Notes: a model not told the origin generated them from the sequence alone. DNA of 64,000 nt from Microbacterium sp. AG238 (GCF_003610405.1 NZ_RAQC01000002.1:310001-374000); one strand, 5' to 3'; shown: positions 25,789 to 34,141, numbered from the stretch's first letter. Program-made: numbers and translations.

Positions 25789-27215
25789 TCGAAGCAGTCC
25801 TGACACTGCTGCTCGGCATCCTGCTGACATTGGCGATCATCGCCGCCTGCGGCTTCTTCGTCGCCCAGGAGTTCGCATACATGTCGGTCGACCGGTCGCG
25901 CATGGCCGCGCGCGCCGAGAAGGGCGATGCGCAGGCTGCACGCGTGCTGGCGATCACCAAGCGCACGTCCTTCATGCTTTCCGGCGCGCAGCTCGGCATC
26001 ACGGTGACCGGTCTGTTGATCGGTTACGTCGCCGAGCCCCTCATCGGCGAGTCGATCGGCACGCTGCTGGGCGGCGTCGGCATCGACCCGGCTGTCTCGG
26101 TGCTGATCGGCACGGTGGGCGCGCTCCTGCTGGCGACCATCGTGACGATGATCTTCGGCGAGCTGTATCCGAAGAACCTCGCCATCGCGAGCCCCGAGCC
26201 GCTGGCCCGCGCCCTCGCGATGCCGACCCGCATCTACCTGATGCTCTTCGGCTGGCTCATCACCGTGTTCGATGTCGCCGCGAATGCGCTGCTGCGTCTG
26301 CTGCGCATCGAGCCGCTAGAGGATGTCGACGAGAGCGCGACCGCCCGCGACCTCGAGGCGATCATCGAGGAGTCCCGCGCGAGCGGCGATCTACCCGACG
26401 ACCTGTCGATGATCATCGACCGCATCCTCGACTTCCCGCAGCGCGACGTCGAGCACGCGATGGTCCCTCGCTCACGCATCGACTCGATCTCGCCCGACAC
26501 GACCGTGGGTGAGGTGCGTGCGCTCATGGCGACCGGCCACACCCGCTACCCGGTCATCGGCGCCGAGGACGACCCCGTCGGCGTCGTCGAGCTCATCGAC
26601 CTGCTGCGCGGGCACTACGCCGACGACGCTCCCGTTTCGACGATGATGCGCGAGGCCGTGGTGCTGCCGACGACGATGCAACTGCCGGTCGCCCTCGATC
26701 GCATGCGGCAGACGCGTAACGAGCTCGCCTGCGTCGTCGACGAGTACGGCAACTTCGACGGCATCCTCACGATCGAGGATCTCACCGAAGAGGTCATCGG
26801 CGAGATCTCCGACGAGCACGACCTCGACGTCCACGAGATCGTGAACGTCGGTGAGGATCACTGGCGTCTGCCCGGTGACATCCACCTCGACGAGGTCGAG
26901 CGCCTCATCGGCTACGACCTGCCGAGGGACGATGCCGAGACCATCGCCGGACTCATCATCAGCGAGCACGGTGACCTGCTGCCCGAGGGTGCGGTCGTGC
27001 GCATCGACCTGCCCGAACGGGCGTCCGAGACCGTGCAGGGGCTGCGGATGCAGCGCTGGCTCGACGTCGAGGTCGCCGAGGTCGCCCGACTCGTCCCCTC
27101 GGAACTCGTCGTGCGCCTGTACGAGGTGGATCTGGATGCCGCTGAGGCGGGTCCGGTGGGCGGCGGCGATGCCGTCGTCGCTGCTGGCGCGAGCGATGAG
27201 GAGGTCATCCGATGA
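25785..27215 (+). CDS. CNNM/CBS/CorC_HlyC-domain ion transporter (hemolysin C-like)
   Basis: The 476-residue protein has a CNNM (DUF21) membrane domain (about 1-200) with segments around AAC GFFVAQEFAYMSVDRSRM, the AQLGITVTGLLIGYVAEPLIG motif and FGELYPKNLAIA; a CBS pair (about 215-340, ending CVVDEYGNFDGILTIEDLTEEVIGEI); and a C-terminal CorC_HlyC domain (about 350-440). Characterised relatives move Mg2+ or Co2+ outward. It is translated from GAGGGGG held in a hairpin and overlaps the second CNNM gene by 4 bases. Confidence 0.92.
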   Translation: MIEAVLTLLLGILLTLAIIAACGFFVAQEFAYMSVDRSRMAARAEKGDAQAARVLAITKRTSFMLSGAQLGITVTGLLIGYVAEPLIGESIGTLLGGVGIDPAVSVLIGTVGALLLATIVTMIFGELYPKNLAIASPEPLARALAMPTRIYLMLFGWLITVFDVAANALLRLLRIEPLEDVDESATARDLEAIIEESRASGDLPDDLSMIIDRILDFPQRDVEHAMVPRSRIDSISPDTTVGEVRALMATGHTRYPVIGAEDDPVGVVELIDLLRGHYADDAPVSTMMREAVVLPTTMQLPVALDRMRQTRNELACVVDEYGNFDGILTIEDLTEEVIGEISDEHDLDVHEIVNVGEDHWRLPGDIHLDEVERLIGYDLPRDDAETIAGLIISEHGDLLPEGAVVRIDLPERASETVQGLRMQRWLDVEVAEVARLVPSELVVRLYEVDLDAAEAGPVGGGDAVVAAGASDEEVIR

Positions 27216-28240
27216 GCTGGTGGGTCGTCACGATCAGCACGATCGCACTCATCCTCGCGAGCGCGTTCTTCGTCATCGTCGAGTTCGCGCTCCTCGCTGC
27301 CCGTCGCCACCGCCTGGAAGAGGAGGCCGACCGCAGCGCGTCGGCGCGGGCGGCGCTCCGCGGCGTCAACGAGCTGACCGTCATGCTCGCGTTCGCTCAG
27401 CTCGGTATCACCGCGTGCACCTTCCTGCTCGGTGCGATCACCAAGCCGGCGATCGACTACGCCCTCGCGCCCGTGTTCGAGCAGTGGGGTCTGCCATACG
27501 TCCTCGCCGACATCATCGCGTTCATGCTCGCCCTCATCGTGGTGACGTTCCTGCACCTCGTCATCGGTGAGATGGCGCCGAAGTCGTGGGCGATCGCCCA
27601 CCCCGAGGTCGCGGCGAAGGCGACGGGTATCACCGCCCGTGCGCTGACCTGGCCGTTGCGCCCGTTCCTGCTGTGGATCAACCACATCGCGAACCGGCTC
27701 GTGAAGGCATCGGGCGTCGAGCCCGTCGAGAAGGCCGCCGCGGGCGGGCAGGACGCCGACACCATCCGCGAGCTCGTCGCGCATTCGCGTGCGGCGGGAA
27801 CCCTCGAGGAGCAGTACTCCGAGCCGATCGCGCGCGCCATCGCGCTCGGGTCGCTGACGGTCGGTGACATCGTCCGCACCGACCGGGTGCCCACCGCGGT
27901 GCCGGCGACGGCGACCGCCGCCGATGTGCAGGCGGTCGCGGCATCCTCCGCCCATCTGCGCATCCTGGTGGGGGAGGGCGCGTCGAGTCGTGTCGCCCAT
28001 GTTCGCGACACGCTCGCCGTCGCACCTGAGACCCCCGCGCTCGACATCGCACGTGAGGCGCTCGTCCTCGCGCCCGACGCATCGGCGTACGACGCGCTCG
28101 CGCGCATGCGCCGCGGCCACGTCCAGCTCGCGACGGTCGTCGACGGCGACCGGCTGCTCGGTGTGGTCACGCTCGACGACCTGCTGCGCGAGGTGCTGCC
28201 CGGCGCCGCCGAGGCGGAGCTGGCGGCGCCCGCGAGCTGA
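27212..28240 (+). CDS. CNNM/CBS-domain ion transporter (second of tandem pair)
   Basis: The 342-residue protein has the CNNM membrane domain (about 1-190, with FFVIVEFALLAARRHRLEEEAD and GEMAPKSWAIAHPE) and a CBS pair that is shorter, ending VVDGDRLLGVVTLDDLLREVLPG. It lacks the CorC_HlyC domain of its neighbour, so the pair are unequal partners, as is usual in actinobacteria. ATGA overlap with the first gene. A strong hairpin at 28269-28309 ends the unit. Confidence 0.9.
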   Translation: MSWWVVTISTIALILASAFFVIVEFALLAARRHRLEEEADRSASARAALRGVNELTVMLAFAQLGITACTFLLGAITKPAIDYALAPVFEQWGLPYVLADIIAFMLALIVVTFLHLVIGEMAPKSWAIAHPEVAAKATGITARALTWPLRPFLLWINHIANRLVKASGVEPVEKAAAGGQDADTIRELVAHSRAAGTLEEQYSEPIARAIALGSLTVGDIVRTDRVPTAVPATATAADVQAVAASSAHLRILVGEGASSRVAHVRDTLAVAPETPALDIAREALVLAPDASAYDALARMRRGHVQLATVVDGDRLLGVVTLDDLLREVLPGAAEAELAAPAS

Positions 28241-28268
28241 TCCCGGTTCGCGACGCTCGCTCGGTTGT

Positions 28269-28309
28269 CAGTTCCCGCCGCCTCCCGTTGGTGGTGGCGA
28301 CGGGAACTG
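28269..28309 (+). terminator. Terminator of the CNNM operon
   Basis: CAGTTCCCG (28269-28277) pairs with CGGGAACTG (28301-28309), and CGCC (28279-28282) with GGCG (28296-28299) extends the stem after a one-base mismatch. Confidence 0.75.
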
Positions 28310-28337
28310 CCAAGTCAACGCCCATCCGGCCACCAAC

Positions 28338-28368
28338 CCCGCTAAGCTACTGTTGGTAACTTAGCGGG
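28338..28368 (+). promoter_or_regulatory. Operator of the TetR regulator
   Basis: An inverted repeat with arms CCCGCTAAGCTAC (28338-28350) and GTAACTTAGCGGG (28356-28368) has 12 of 13 matching positions around a 5-base centre. It covers the probable -10 TAACTT (28357-28362) and runs into the GGGGAGG ribosome binding site ahead of the ATG at 28377. Autorepression is the natural reading. Confidence 0.75.
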
Positions 28369-28376
28369 GAGGCGTC

Positions 28377-28976
28377 ATGAGCGACGACGGGCGGCGACGG
28401 CGGATGCCGCGGGGCGAGCGGCGCGCGCAACTGCTGGCGGTCGCGCGCGAGCTGATCCGCGAGCGAGGGACCGACGAGTTCACGCTCGGCCGCCTCGCGG
28501 AGCGCGCGGGGGTGACCAAACCCGTCGTGTACGACCACTTCGGCGATCGTGCGGGCGCACTCGCCGAGCTCTACCGCGAGTTCGAGGAGCAGCAGCGGGC
28601 GACGCTGACCGCGGCGCTCGCCGAAGCGTCGCTCACGCTCGATGCGGTATGCCGCGCCGTCGCGGGGGCCTACATCGACTGCTCGCTCGCCGAGGGGCGC
28701 GAGCTGGCGGACGTTGTCTCGGCGCTCGATGGATCCGCGACGCTCGTCGAAGTACGGCGCGAAGCGGAGGGGGCCTACCTCGCGCTGTGCGACGACGTGC
28801 TCGTCTCGTGCGGCGTCCGTCTCGATGACGCGGGCGCTCGGGCCCTCATCGGTGCCGGCGACGCCCTCACGCGGGCGGCACTTGACGAACGCGTGAGCCC
28901 CGCGGCGGCGCGCTCCACCCTCACGCGCGTCCTGCACGCCCTCGTGACACCAGCCACCCCACCGGAGGAATCATGA
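28377..28976 (+). CDS. TetR family regulator of the adjacent quinone reductase
   Basis: The 199-residue protein has an N-terminal HTH (about 14-60: RAQLLAVARELIRERGTDEFTLGRLAERAGVTKPVVYDHFGDRAG) and a C-terminal effector domain. A perfect-looking operator lies 8 bases before its ATG, and the NAD(P)H oxidoreductase gene overlaps its stop by 4 bases. So it very likely represses itself and that gene until a ligand, perhaps a quinone or electrophile, is bound. Confidence 0.9.
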   Translation: MSDDGRRRRMPRGERRAQLLAVARELIRERGTDEFTLGRLAERAGVTKPVVYDHFGDRAGALAELYREFEEQQRATLTAALAEASLTLDAVCRAVAGAYIDCSLAEGRELADVVSALDGSATLVEVRREAEGAYLALCDDVLVSCGVRLDDAGARALIGAGDALTRAALDERVSPAAARSTLTRVLHALVTPATPPEES

Positions 28977-29758
28977 CCATCTCGCACGAGCCCACGCCGG
29001 GCACCGCCCACTGGGTGCTCGCTCATCCGCGACCGACCTCGTTCAATGCCCGGCTCTTCCGCGACGGTGTGGCGGAGCTGTCACGAACGCGGAGCGTGGC
29101 GACATCCGATCTGTACGCACAGGGGTTCGATCCCGTTTTCCCCGACAGCGAGCTCGACGTGACGCTCGGCCGCGCGTCTGGCCCCGCCGGTGGCGAGTAC
29201 GGCCGCGCCCCCTTCCCGGATGACGTCATCGAGGAGCAGCGCAAGCTCGCCGCCGCCGAACTGCTCGTGCTGCAGTTCCCGCTGTGGTGGTACGGGCCGC
29301 CCGCGATCCTCAAGGGGTGGATCGACCGGGTGTTCACGAACGGGTTCGCCTACGGAGACATGGACCCCGAGCTCGGCGTGCCGAGGCGTTACGGCGACGG
29401 CGGTCTCACCGGACGCCGGGCACTCGTCGTGGTGACGGTGGGTGAGGACGAGCGCTCGATCGGCGAACGCGGGATCAGCGGCGACCTCGAGTCACTCCTG
29501 TTCCCGCTCACCCACGGTGCGCTCTGGTACGTGGGGATCGAGACGCTCGAGCTCCACGTCGTCCACGACGCCGATGGTCTGGATGCCGCGGGCGTCGACC
29601 GCGAGGCCGAACGTCTGCGTGCCCGCATCGCCGGGCTCGACAGCGAGACGCCGCGCCGATACCGGGCGCTCCGCGACGGCGACTACCGCGGCACCCGGTC
29701 GCTGCGGAGCGACATCCATCCGGGGCGGACCGACTTCGGGATCCACCTCGCCGACTGA
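28973..29758 (+). CDS. NAD(P)H-dependent oxidoreductase (NQO1/MdaB flavodoxin-like fold)
   Basis: The 261-residue protein shows HWVLAHPRPTSFNARLFRDGV at the N-terminus, the LVLQFPLWWYGPPAILKGWIDRVFTNGFAYG segment typical of quinone reductases, and GRRALVVVTVGEDERS. It would reduce quinones or related electrophiles by two-electron transfer with FAD. ATGA overlap with the TetR gene puts it under that regulator. It ends in a bidirectional hairpin shared with the tRNA. Confidence 0.9.
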   Translation: MTISHEPTPGTAHWVLAHPRPTSFNARLFRDGVAELSRTRSVATSDLYAQGFDPVFPDSELDVTLGRASGPAGGEYGRAPFPDDVIEEQRKLAAAELLVLQFPLWWYGPPAILKGWIDRVFTNGFAYGDMDPELGVPRRYGDGGLTGRRALVVVTVGEDERSIGERGISGDLESLLFPLTHGALWYVGIETLELHVVHDADGLDAAGVDREAERLRARIAGLDSETPRRYRALRDGDYRGTRSLRSDIHPGRTDFGIHLAD

Positions 29759-29797
29759 GCCGGTGTGTGCCCGCGATGGGTACACCTCCGGGCACAC

Positions 29798-29829
29798 AGA
29801 AGGGCAGCCGAGTCCTCGACTGCCCTTCT
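29798..29829. terminator. Bidirectional terminator between quinone reductase and tRNA-Arg
   Basis: AGAAGGGCAG (29798-29807) pairs perfectly with CTGCCCTTCT (29820-29829) around a 12-base loop. It stands between two converging genes, directly downstream of the tRNA 3' end. Confidence 0.85.
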
Positions 29830-29835
29830 GCTCAC

Positions 29836-29911
29836 TGGTGCCCCCGACAGGAATCGAACCTGCGACCTTTGGTACCGGAAACCAACGCTCTATCCCCTGA
29901 GCTACGGAGGC
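29836..29911 (-). tRNA. tRNA-Arg (CCG)
   Basis: Read on the minus strand, the gene begins GCCTCCG and pairs with the 3' acceptor arm CGGGGGC, followed by A and an encoded CCA (76 bases in all). The D arm, the anticodon stem TTGGT/ACCAA and the T arm CAGGTTCGAATCCTG are standard. The anticodon loop TTCCGGT gives CCG, which reads CGG arginine codons. It is the only tRNA gene I find in the window. Confidence 0.95.
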
Positions 29912-29974
29912 GTGCCGATCGAGACTATCACCGCGACGGCCGGCGCTCCGACCGGGGACGAGCTCGCGCACTTC

Positions 29975-29993
29975 ACTTTATGAGTGCTAAAGT
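29975..29993 (+). promoter_or_regulatory. Operator over a leaderless promoter
   Basis: ACTTTA (29975-29980) and TAAAGT (29988-29993) form an inverted repeat with 7 bases between. The right arm is also a good -10 hexamer 6 bases before the ATG at 30000. The winged-helix regulator two genes on is the likely binder. Confidence 0.55.
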
Positions 29994-29999
29994 CATTGC

Positions 30000-30425
30000 A
30001 TGACGCAAAACAACTTCGTTTACGATGACGCAGCCCGCATGGTCGCCGTCGGGACGAAGGCCGAGAAGGATGCGCGTCGCGCGACGCGCTGGTTCCGGAT
30101 CTTCGTCGTGCTGCAGGCGGCATACGCGCTTGCCTTCACGCTGTCGATCGATGTCGCCGGGGCGGACTATTGGAAGGCCTTCCTGCCGTTCGTCCTCGCG
30201 TCGGTCTGCATCTGGATGATCGCGCTCCGATCCGAGCGATCGGCGCCGCGCAACGGGATGCGCAACATGGGTATCGCGGTCGCGACGTGGTTCGCGCTCT
30301 ACACGCTGATGCTCGATCCGGCCCTGCAGCTGCTGCAGCTCTCGTCGCCGTGGTGGTGGGTGCTCGCGGGAGTCGTGTCGATCTCTCCGATCCTCGCCTG
30401 CCTCTTCCCGAGCTCACGCCGATGA
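30000..30425 (+). CDS. Small membrane protein of unknown function
   Basis: The 141-residue protein has a 28-residue polar N-terminus and four hydrophobic segments (about 33-52, 62-78, 89-105, 116-136), with a Trp-rich SSPWWWVLAG near the end. No family is recognised. It is the first gene of a four-gene operon with 4-base overlaps, sharing the transcript with a winged-helix regulator, which suggests it is under that regulator's control. Confidence 0.7.
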   Translation: MTQNNFVYDDAARMVAVGTKAEKDARRATRWFRIFVVLQAAYALAFTLSIDVAGADYWKAFLPFVLASVCIWMIALRSERSAPRNGMRNMGIAVATWFALYTLMLDPALQLLQLSSPWWWVLAGVVSISPILACLFPSSRR

Positions 30426-30778
30426 GTCATCCCCGGAAGGACATCGATGCGCTCATCCACTCACCCGTGCGCTTCTCCCTGCTCGCGGCCCTCCGCAATC
30501 TCGAAGATGTCGACTTCCGCTTCCTCGCCGATCTGCTCGAGGTGAGCGATTCGACGCTGTCGCAGACGCTCACCGTGCTCGCCGACGCGGGTCTGGTCGC
30601 GGTGCGGAAAGAAGCGGTCGGCCGGCGCACGCGCACGTGGGTCGGCATCACGGACGCCGGTCGCGAGGCGTTCGCCCGCCACCTGGCGACGCTGCAGGCG
30701 ATCGTCGAATCCGGCTCCGTGACCCCACCGGCACCGGCGCCCGAACCGGCGCCCGAACACAAGGACATCCCCGCATGA
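30422..30778 (+). CDS. Winged-helix transcriptional regulator (PF13601-type)
   Basis: The 118-residue protein is a compact winged helix (DALIHSPVRFSLLAALRNLEDVDFRFLADLLEVSDSTLSQTLTVLADAGLVAVRKEAVGRRTRTWVGITDAGREAF) followed by a Pro/Ala/Glu tail of about 25 residues. The ATGA overlap with the membrane protein gene sets the start; the frame is open further upstream but is not protein-like. It probably binds the ACTTTA/TAAAGT repeat ahead of the operon. No ligand site can be recognised. Confidence 0.85.
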   Translation: MSHPRKDIDALIHSPVRFSLLAALRNLEDVDFRFLADLLEVSDSTLSQTLTVLADAGLVAVRKEAVGRRTRTWVGITDAGREAFARHLATLQAIVESGSVTPPAPAPEPAPEHKDIPA

Positions 30779-31374
30779 CACCTCATCTCCGACTCGCCGC
30801 CGAGAACGAACTGGATGCCGCCGCCGACGCGCTCGCGGCGGCGTTCGAGCACTACCCGTGGACGCGCCACGTCATCCCCGACGATGACTACGCGTGGCGA
30901 CTCCGCGAGCTGCAGCTCGTCTACCTGCGGCACGCCCATGTCCACGGTTTCGTCGCGCTGGCGGGCCCGGCCGACGGCGTGATCGCCGTCTTGCCGCCCG
31001 ATGCGTCCGAGCCGGAGCCTGCCGCCGTCGACCGCATCGTCCAGCTGCACGGCGACCGGCTCGGGCGGCTCGGCGACTCCGAGGGCGCGTCGCCCGAGCC
31101 CGGGTCATGGCGCATCGAGACTGTCGGCGTGCTGCCGGCACGCCAGGGGCGCGGTCTCGCGTCCGAGCTCATCCGATTCGCGCTCGCCGAGGGTGCGCGG
31201 CGGGGAGCCGGCCGATTCGCCCTCGACACGTCCGACGAGCGCAACGTGCGGCTGTACGAACGACACGGCTTCACGGTCGTCTCACGGGTCGACCCGCCGG
31301 ACGGGCCGCCGGTGTGGGGGATGAGCGCCGTCGTCGCCGACGCCGCTCCCGCGAACGGGAGGACCCGGGCGTGA
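30775..31374 (+). CDS. GNAT family N-acetyltransferase
   Basis: The 199-residue protein has the acetyl-CoA loop VLPARQGRGLASELI (about 122-136) and the NVRLYERHGFTVVSRV segment of the GNAT fold. The substrate is not evident; relatives with an N-terminal HYPWTRHVIPDD type of sequence are uncharacterised. It overlaps both neighbours by 4 bases (ATGA, then GTGA), so it belongs to the regulator operon. Confidence 0.88.
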   Translation: MTPHLRLAAENELDAAADALAAAFEHYPWTRHVIPDDDYAWRLRELQLVYLRHAHVHGFVALAGPADGVIAVLPPDASEPEPAAVDRIVQLHGDRLGRLGDSEGASPEPGSWRIETVGVLPARQGRGLASELIRFALAEGARRGAGRFALDTSDERNVRLYERHGFTVVSRVDPPDGPPVWGMSAVVADAAPANGRTRA

Positions 31375-31790
31375 CGGCATCCGAGACTCTCGCGCGCTAC
31401 ATCGCCGCGACGAACACGCACGACTTCGACGAGGTGCAGCAGCTGCTCGACGCGAGCGCCGTCTACTACTTCGGCGATGCCACCTGCGCCGGGCTCGCGG
31501 CCGTGCGCGCCTACTTCGAGCGGACCTGGGCACTGATCCCCGACGAGGATTACGGCGCGGAGGACATCACGTGGGTCGTGGATGCCGCCGACGCAGCGGT
31601 GGCCGTCTACACGTACCGCTGGAGCGGACACATCGACGGACAGACCCGCAGCGGTTCCGGTCGGGCGACCAACGTCTTCCACCGGACCGACTCGGGTTGG
31701 CGCCTGGTGCACGAGCACCTGAGCGCGGGCTCCGCGGAGGAGGCTGGCGCAGGCAGCGACGGCGATGACATATGTCACTCCGATCGATGA
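31371..31790 (+). CDS. SnoaL-like / NTF2-fold (DUF4440-type) protein
   Basis: The 139-residue protein has the cone-shaped NTF2 fold pattern: ETLARYIAATNTHDFDEVQQLLDASAVYYFGD, then RAYFERTWALIPDEDYGAEDITWVV and RATNVFHRTDSGWRLVHEHLS. Members are ketosteroid-isomerase-like enzymes or binding proteins. It starts with GTG overlapping the acetyltransferase stop (GTGA) and closes the operon before a hairpin. Function unknown. Confidence 0.8.
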   Translation: MTASETLARYIAATNTHDFDEVQQLLDASAVYYFGDATCAGLAAVRAYFERTWALIPDEDYGAEDITWVVDAADAAVAVYTYRWSGHIDGQTRSGSGRATNVFHRTDSGWRLVHEHLSAGSAEEAGAGSDGDDICHSDR

Positions 31791-31838
31791 CAGTCGCCTC
31801 TCCCGTGGAACTCGGCGCCCTGGTCGACTGAGGGGACA

Positions 31839-31860
31839 CGCCGGGCGCACTCGCCCGGCG
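31839..31860 (+). terminator. Hairpin terminator of the regulator operon
   Basis: CGCCGGGCG (31839-31847) pairs with CGCCCGGCG (31852-31860) around the tetraloop CACT. Confidence 0.65.
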
Positions 31861-31882
31861 GTCCCGTCATCGAGGAAGTCCC

Positions 31883-32842
31883 GTGAAGAGATCGACCAAG
31901 CTCGCCATCATCCTCCCGCCCGTGCTGCTCGTCGCCGCTCTCGCCGGGGCCCTCGCGACGACCGCGACGGTCAACGCCGTCGCCACGCGAGACGAGGCCG
32001 GCCGGATCGAGCCGTACGGGCAGCGTGTGCCGGTCGGCGGGCGTGAGCTGAACGTCGTCGTGAGCGGCGACCACGGGCAGACGATCGTGCTCCTCCCCGG
32101 GCTCGGAACGGCGGCACCCGGCCTCGACTTCGCCCCGCTCATCGATGAGCTCGACGACACCTACCGCGTCGTCGCGGTCGAGCCGTTCGGGACGGGACTG
32201 AGCGATCAGACCGACGTGCCGCGCACCGCTGAGAACATCGCCGCCGAGGTGCACGAGGCGCTGCAGCAGCTGGGCATCGAGCGGTACGTGCTGGCGGGGC
32301 ACTCGATCTCGGGTGTGTACGCCCTGTCGTACGTCGAGGACTACCGCGACGAGGTGGTCGCCTTCGTCGGGATCGACAGCAGCGTTCCCGGCCAGCCAGG
32401 CGCCGATGAGCCCATCGCGACCGACGCCGTCGTGCTGCTGCGAGACCTCGGGATCAGCCGACTTCTGCGGGGCCTCGCTGACGATCCCTACGACGTCGAG
32501 GCCTACGACGACACGACGCGGGAGCAGATCCGCATGCTCGAAGCTCGGAACACCGCGGCCCCCACGATGATCGACGAGATGGGACGCGCGGCGGACAACT
32601 TCGCCGCGGCGACCGGACGGACCTTCCCGGCGGACCTCCCGGTGCTCCTGTTCGTCGTGGCCGATGATTCCGACGTCGAGGGCTGGGTTGAGCTGCACGA
32701 GGCGCAGGCGGCTTCGGTATCGCGGGGTGTGGTGGTCCGGATGGCCGGGGAGCACTACCTGCACCGGACTCTGTCGGCGGAACTCGCCGACGGCATCCGG
32801 GCATTCCTCGCAGGGGAGAGCGTGCCGGGCGCCGCGGAGTGA
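31883..32842 (+). CDS. Alpha/beta hydrolase with N-terminal membrane anchor
   Basis: The 319-residue protein starts with a positively charged stretch and one membrane segment (about 6-32), followed by an alpha/beta hydrolase domain with LLPGLGTAAPGLDF, nucleophile elbow AGHSISG and a C-terminal His in GEHYLHRT. It would act outside the membrane; the substrate is unknown. The GTG start is preceded by GAGGAAG. It is convergent with the next gene. Confidence 0.85.
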   Translation: MKRSTKLAIILPPVLLVAALAGALATTATVNAVATRDEAGRIEPYGQRVPVGGRELNVVVSGDHGQTIVLLPGLGTAAPGLDFAPLIDELDDTYRVVAVEPFGTGLSDQTDVPRTAENIAAEVHEALQQLGIERYVLAGHSISGVYALSYVEDYRDEVVAFVGIDSSVPGQPGADEPIATDAVVLLRDLGISRLLRGLADDPYDVEAYDDTTREQIRMLEARNTAAPTMIDEMGRAADNFAAATGRTFPADLPVLLFVVADDSDVEGWVELHEAQAASVSRGVVVRMAGEHYLHRTLSAELADGIRAFLAGESVPGAAE

Positions 32843-32851
32843 CAGCCGCCG

Positions 32852-33676
32852 TCAGGGAACGAGTGGCTCGGGGGCGGGCTCGGCGGCGACCGCCGGTGCT
32901 TCGGTGATCGCCGCAACGTCGGCCGCGAGGCGATCGGCGAGATACGCATGCCCCGCCGTCGAGGGATGGTCGCGGCCCGTGGCGCTGGTGTCGATGACGT
33001 CGCCGTAGTTGGCGTCGGTGATCCAGTCCTCCGCAATGGGGGAGAGATACCACCAGCCCCGGGCACCGGCGAGCTCGGCGAGATCCCGGTCGATGCGGGC
33101 CGTCTCGGCCTCCACCGGCAGCACCTGCGGTGCGGGCCCGAGCACGACGATGCGCGCGTCGGGATAGATCGCCGCGAGGTCATCCCATGCCGCGTTCACA
33201 GCGTCGCGGTATCCGGCCGCGCCTTGCTTGCGATCGTTGATCGATCCTTGCACGATCACGAGGTCGGGGTCGAGCGCGGGGTCGAGAGCGGCGATGCGGT
33301 CGCCGAACGAGGGGCCGTCGATACCGGGCTTGAGATACCCGCTGCCCCGAACGCCGTCGACGATCGTCGTCCAGCCGGTTCGCTGTGCGACGACGTACGC
33401 GTAGCCGAGCGCCGGATCGAATGCCGCGGAGCCGTAGGTCCACGAGTCGCCGAAGATCAGGACGCGCGCCCCCGTCGGAAGCGAGAGGGGCGGCGCCTCG
33501 ACGCTGGCGACCGGTCCGTCCGCAGCCGCCACCGGAGCGGCTGTCGGAGCCGACCAGGGGCGCAGGACGGCCGTGAGCGCCAGCGCGACGACCGCAGCCG
33601 TGATCGCCGAGACAGCCCACACGGTCCTGCGGCGGGGGCGGGCGCTTCGGGTCTGCACACGCTGAGGGTACGTCAT
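32852..33676 (-). CDS. SGNH/GDSL hydrolase, membrane-anchored or secreted
   Basis: The 274-residue protein has an Arg-rich N-terminus and a membrane segment (about 19-40), an Ala/Pro linker, then the GDSL block IFGDSWTYG (about 74-82), the Gly and Asn blocks RGSGYLKPG and VQGSINDRK, and the catalytic Asp-x-x-His in TGRDHPSTAGH. It is an extracytoplasmic esterase or acyl-hydrolase of unknown substrate. It is a single gene convergent with the anchored hydrolase. Confidence 0.88.
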   Translation of the reverse strand: MTYPQRVQTRSARPRRRTVWAVSAITAAVVALALTAVLRPWSAPTAAPVAAADGPVASVEAPPLSLPTGARVLIFGDSWTYGSAAFDPALGYAYVVAQRTGWTTIVDGVRGSGYLKPGIDGPSFGDRIAALDPALDPDLVIVQGSINDRKQGAAGYRDAVNAAWDDLAAIYPDARIVVLGPAPQVLPVEAETARIDRDLAELAGARGWWYLSPIAEDWITDANYGDVIDTSATGRDHPSTAGHAYLADRLAADVAAITEAPAVAAEPAPEPLVP

Positions 33677-33733
33677 CGGATCGGGTGTGCGGGACGTCCG
33701 CGTGGTGACGCGATCCGGTCCCGACGCGCCGGC

Positions 33734-34141
33734 TCAGTCGCGGACGGCGGCGACCGCTTCGATCTCGACGAGCTGGTCGTCGTACCCCAGCACCGTCACG
33801 CCCAGCAGCGTGCTCGGCACGTCATGGTCTCCGAAGGCATCGCGCACGACCTCCCAGGCCGTCACGAGGTCGGCCTGCGAGCTCGAGGCGACGAGCACGC
33901 GGGTGCTGATGACGTCCTCGATGCTCGCTCCGGCCGCGCTCAGCGCCACCGTCATGTTCTCGATGCAGGATGCCGCCTGCGCGGCGTAGTCGCCGACGCC
34001 GACCGTCGATCCGTCCGCGGCGAGCGGGCAGGACCCGGCGAGGAAGATGAGGCGTGCATCCGCGGGGGCGGTGGCGGCGTACGCGTATTCGGCGGCATCC
34101 GAGAGGGACGACGCGCGGATGAGGGTGACGGTCTTCGACAT
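33734..34141 (-). CDS. Rid family protein (YjgF/YER057c/UK114)
   Basis: The 135-residue protein has the Rid-type pattern [54 protein letters not shown] and a C-terminal VEIEAVAAV. Rid enzymes hydrolyse reactive imines and enamines, usually as trimers. The conserved Arg of canonical RidA is present in STRVLV. GAGGAG precedes the ATG at 34139-34141; the frame continues upstream but without a binding site. It is divergent from the transglutaminase-like gene. Confidence 0.85.
   Translation of the reverse strand: MSKTVTLIRASSLSDAAEYAYAATAPADARLIFLAGSCPLAADGSTVGVGDYAAQAASCIENMTVALSAAGASIEDVISTRVLVASSSQADLVTAWEVVRDAFGDHDVPSTLLGVTVLGYDDQLVEIEAVAAVRD

Noticed and set aside
25754-25790. Resemblance of GCTGAGA and nearby bases to a TPP riboswitch
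   Set aside because: Only the short CTGAGA word matches. The other conserved TPP blocks and the two-arm fold are missing, and the downstream gene is an ion transporter.
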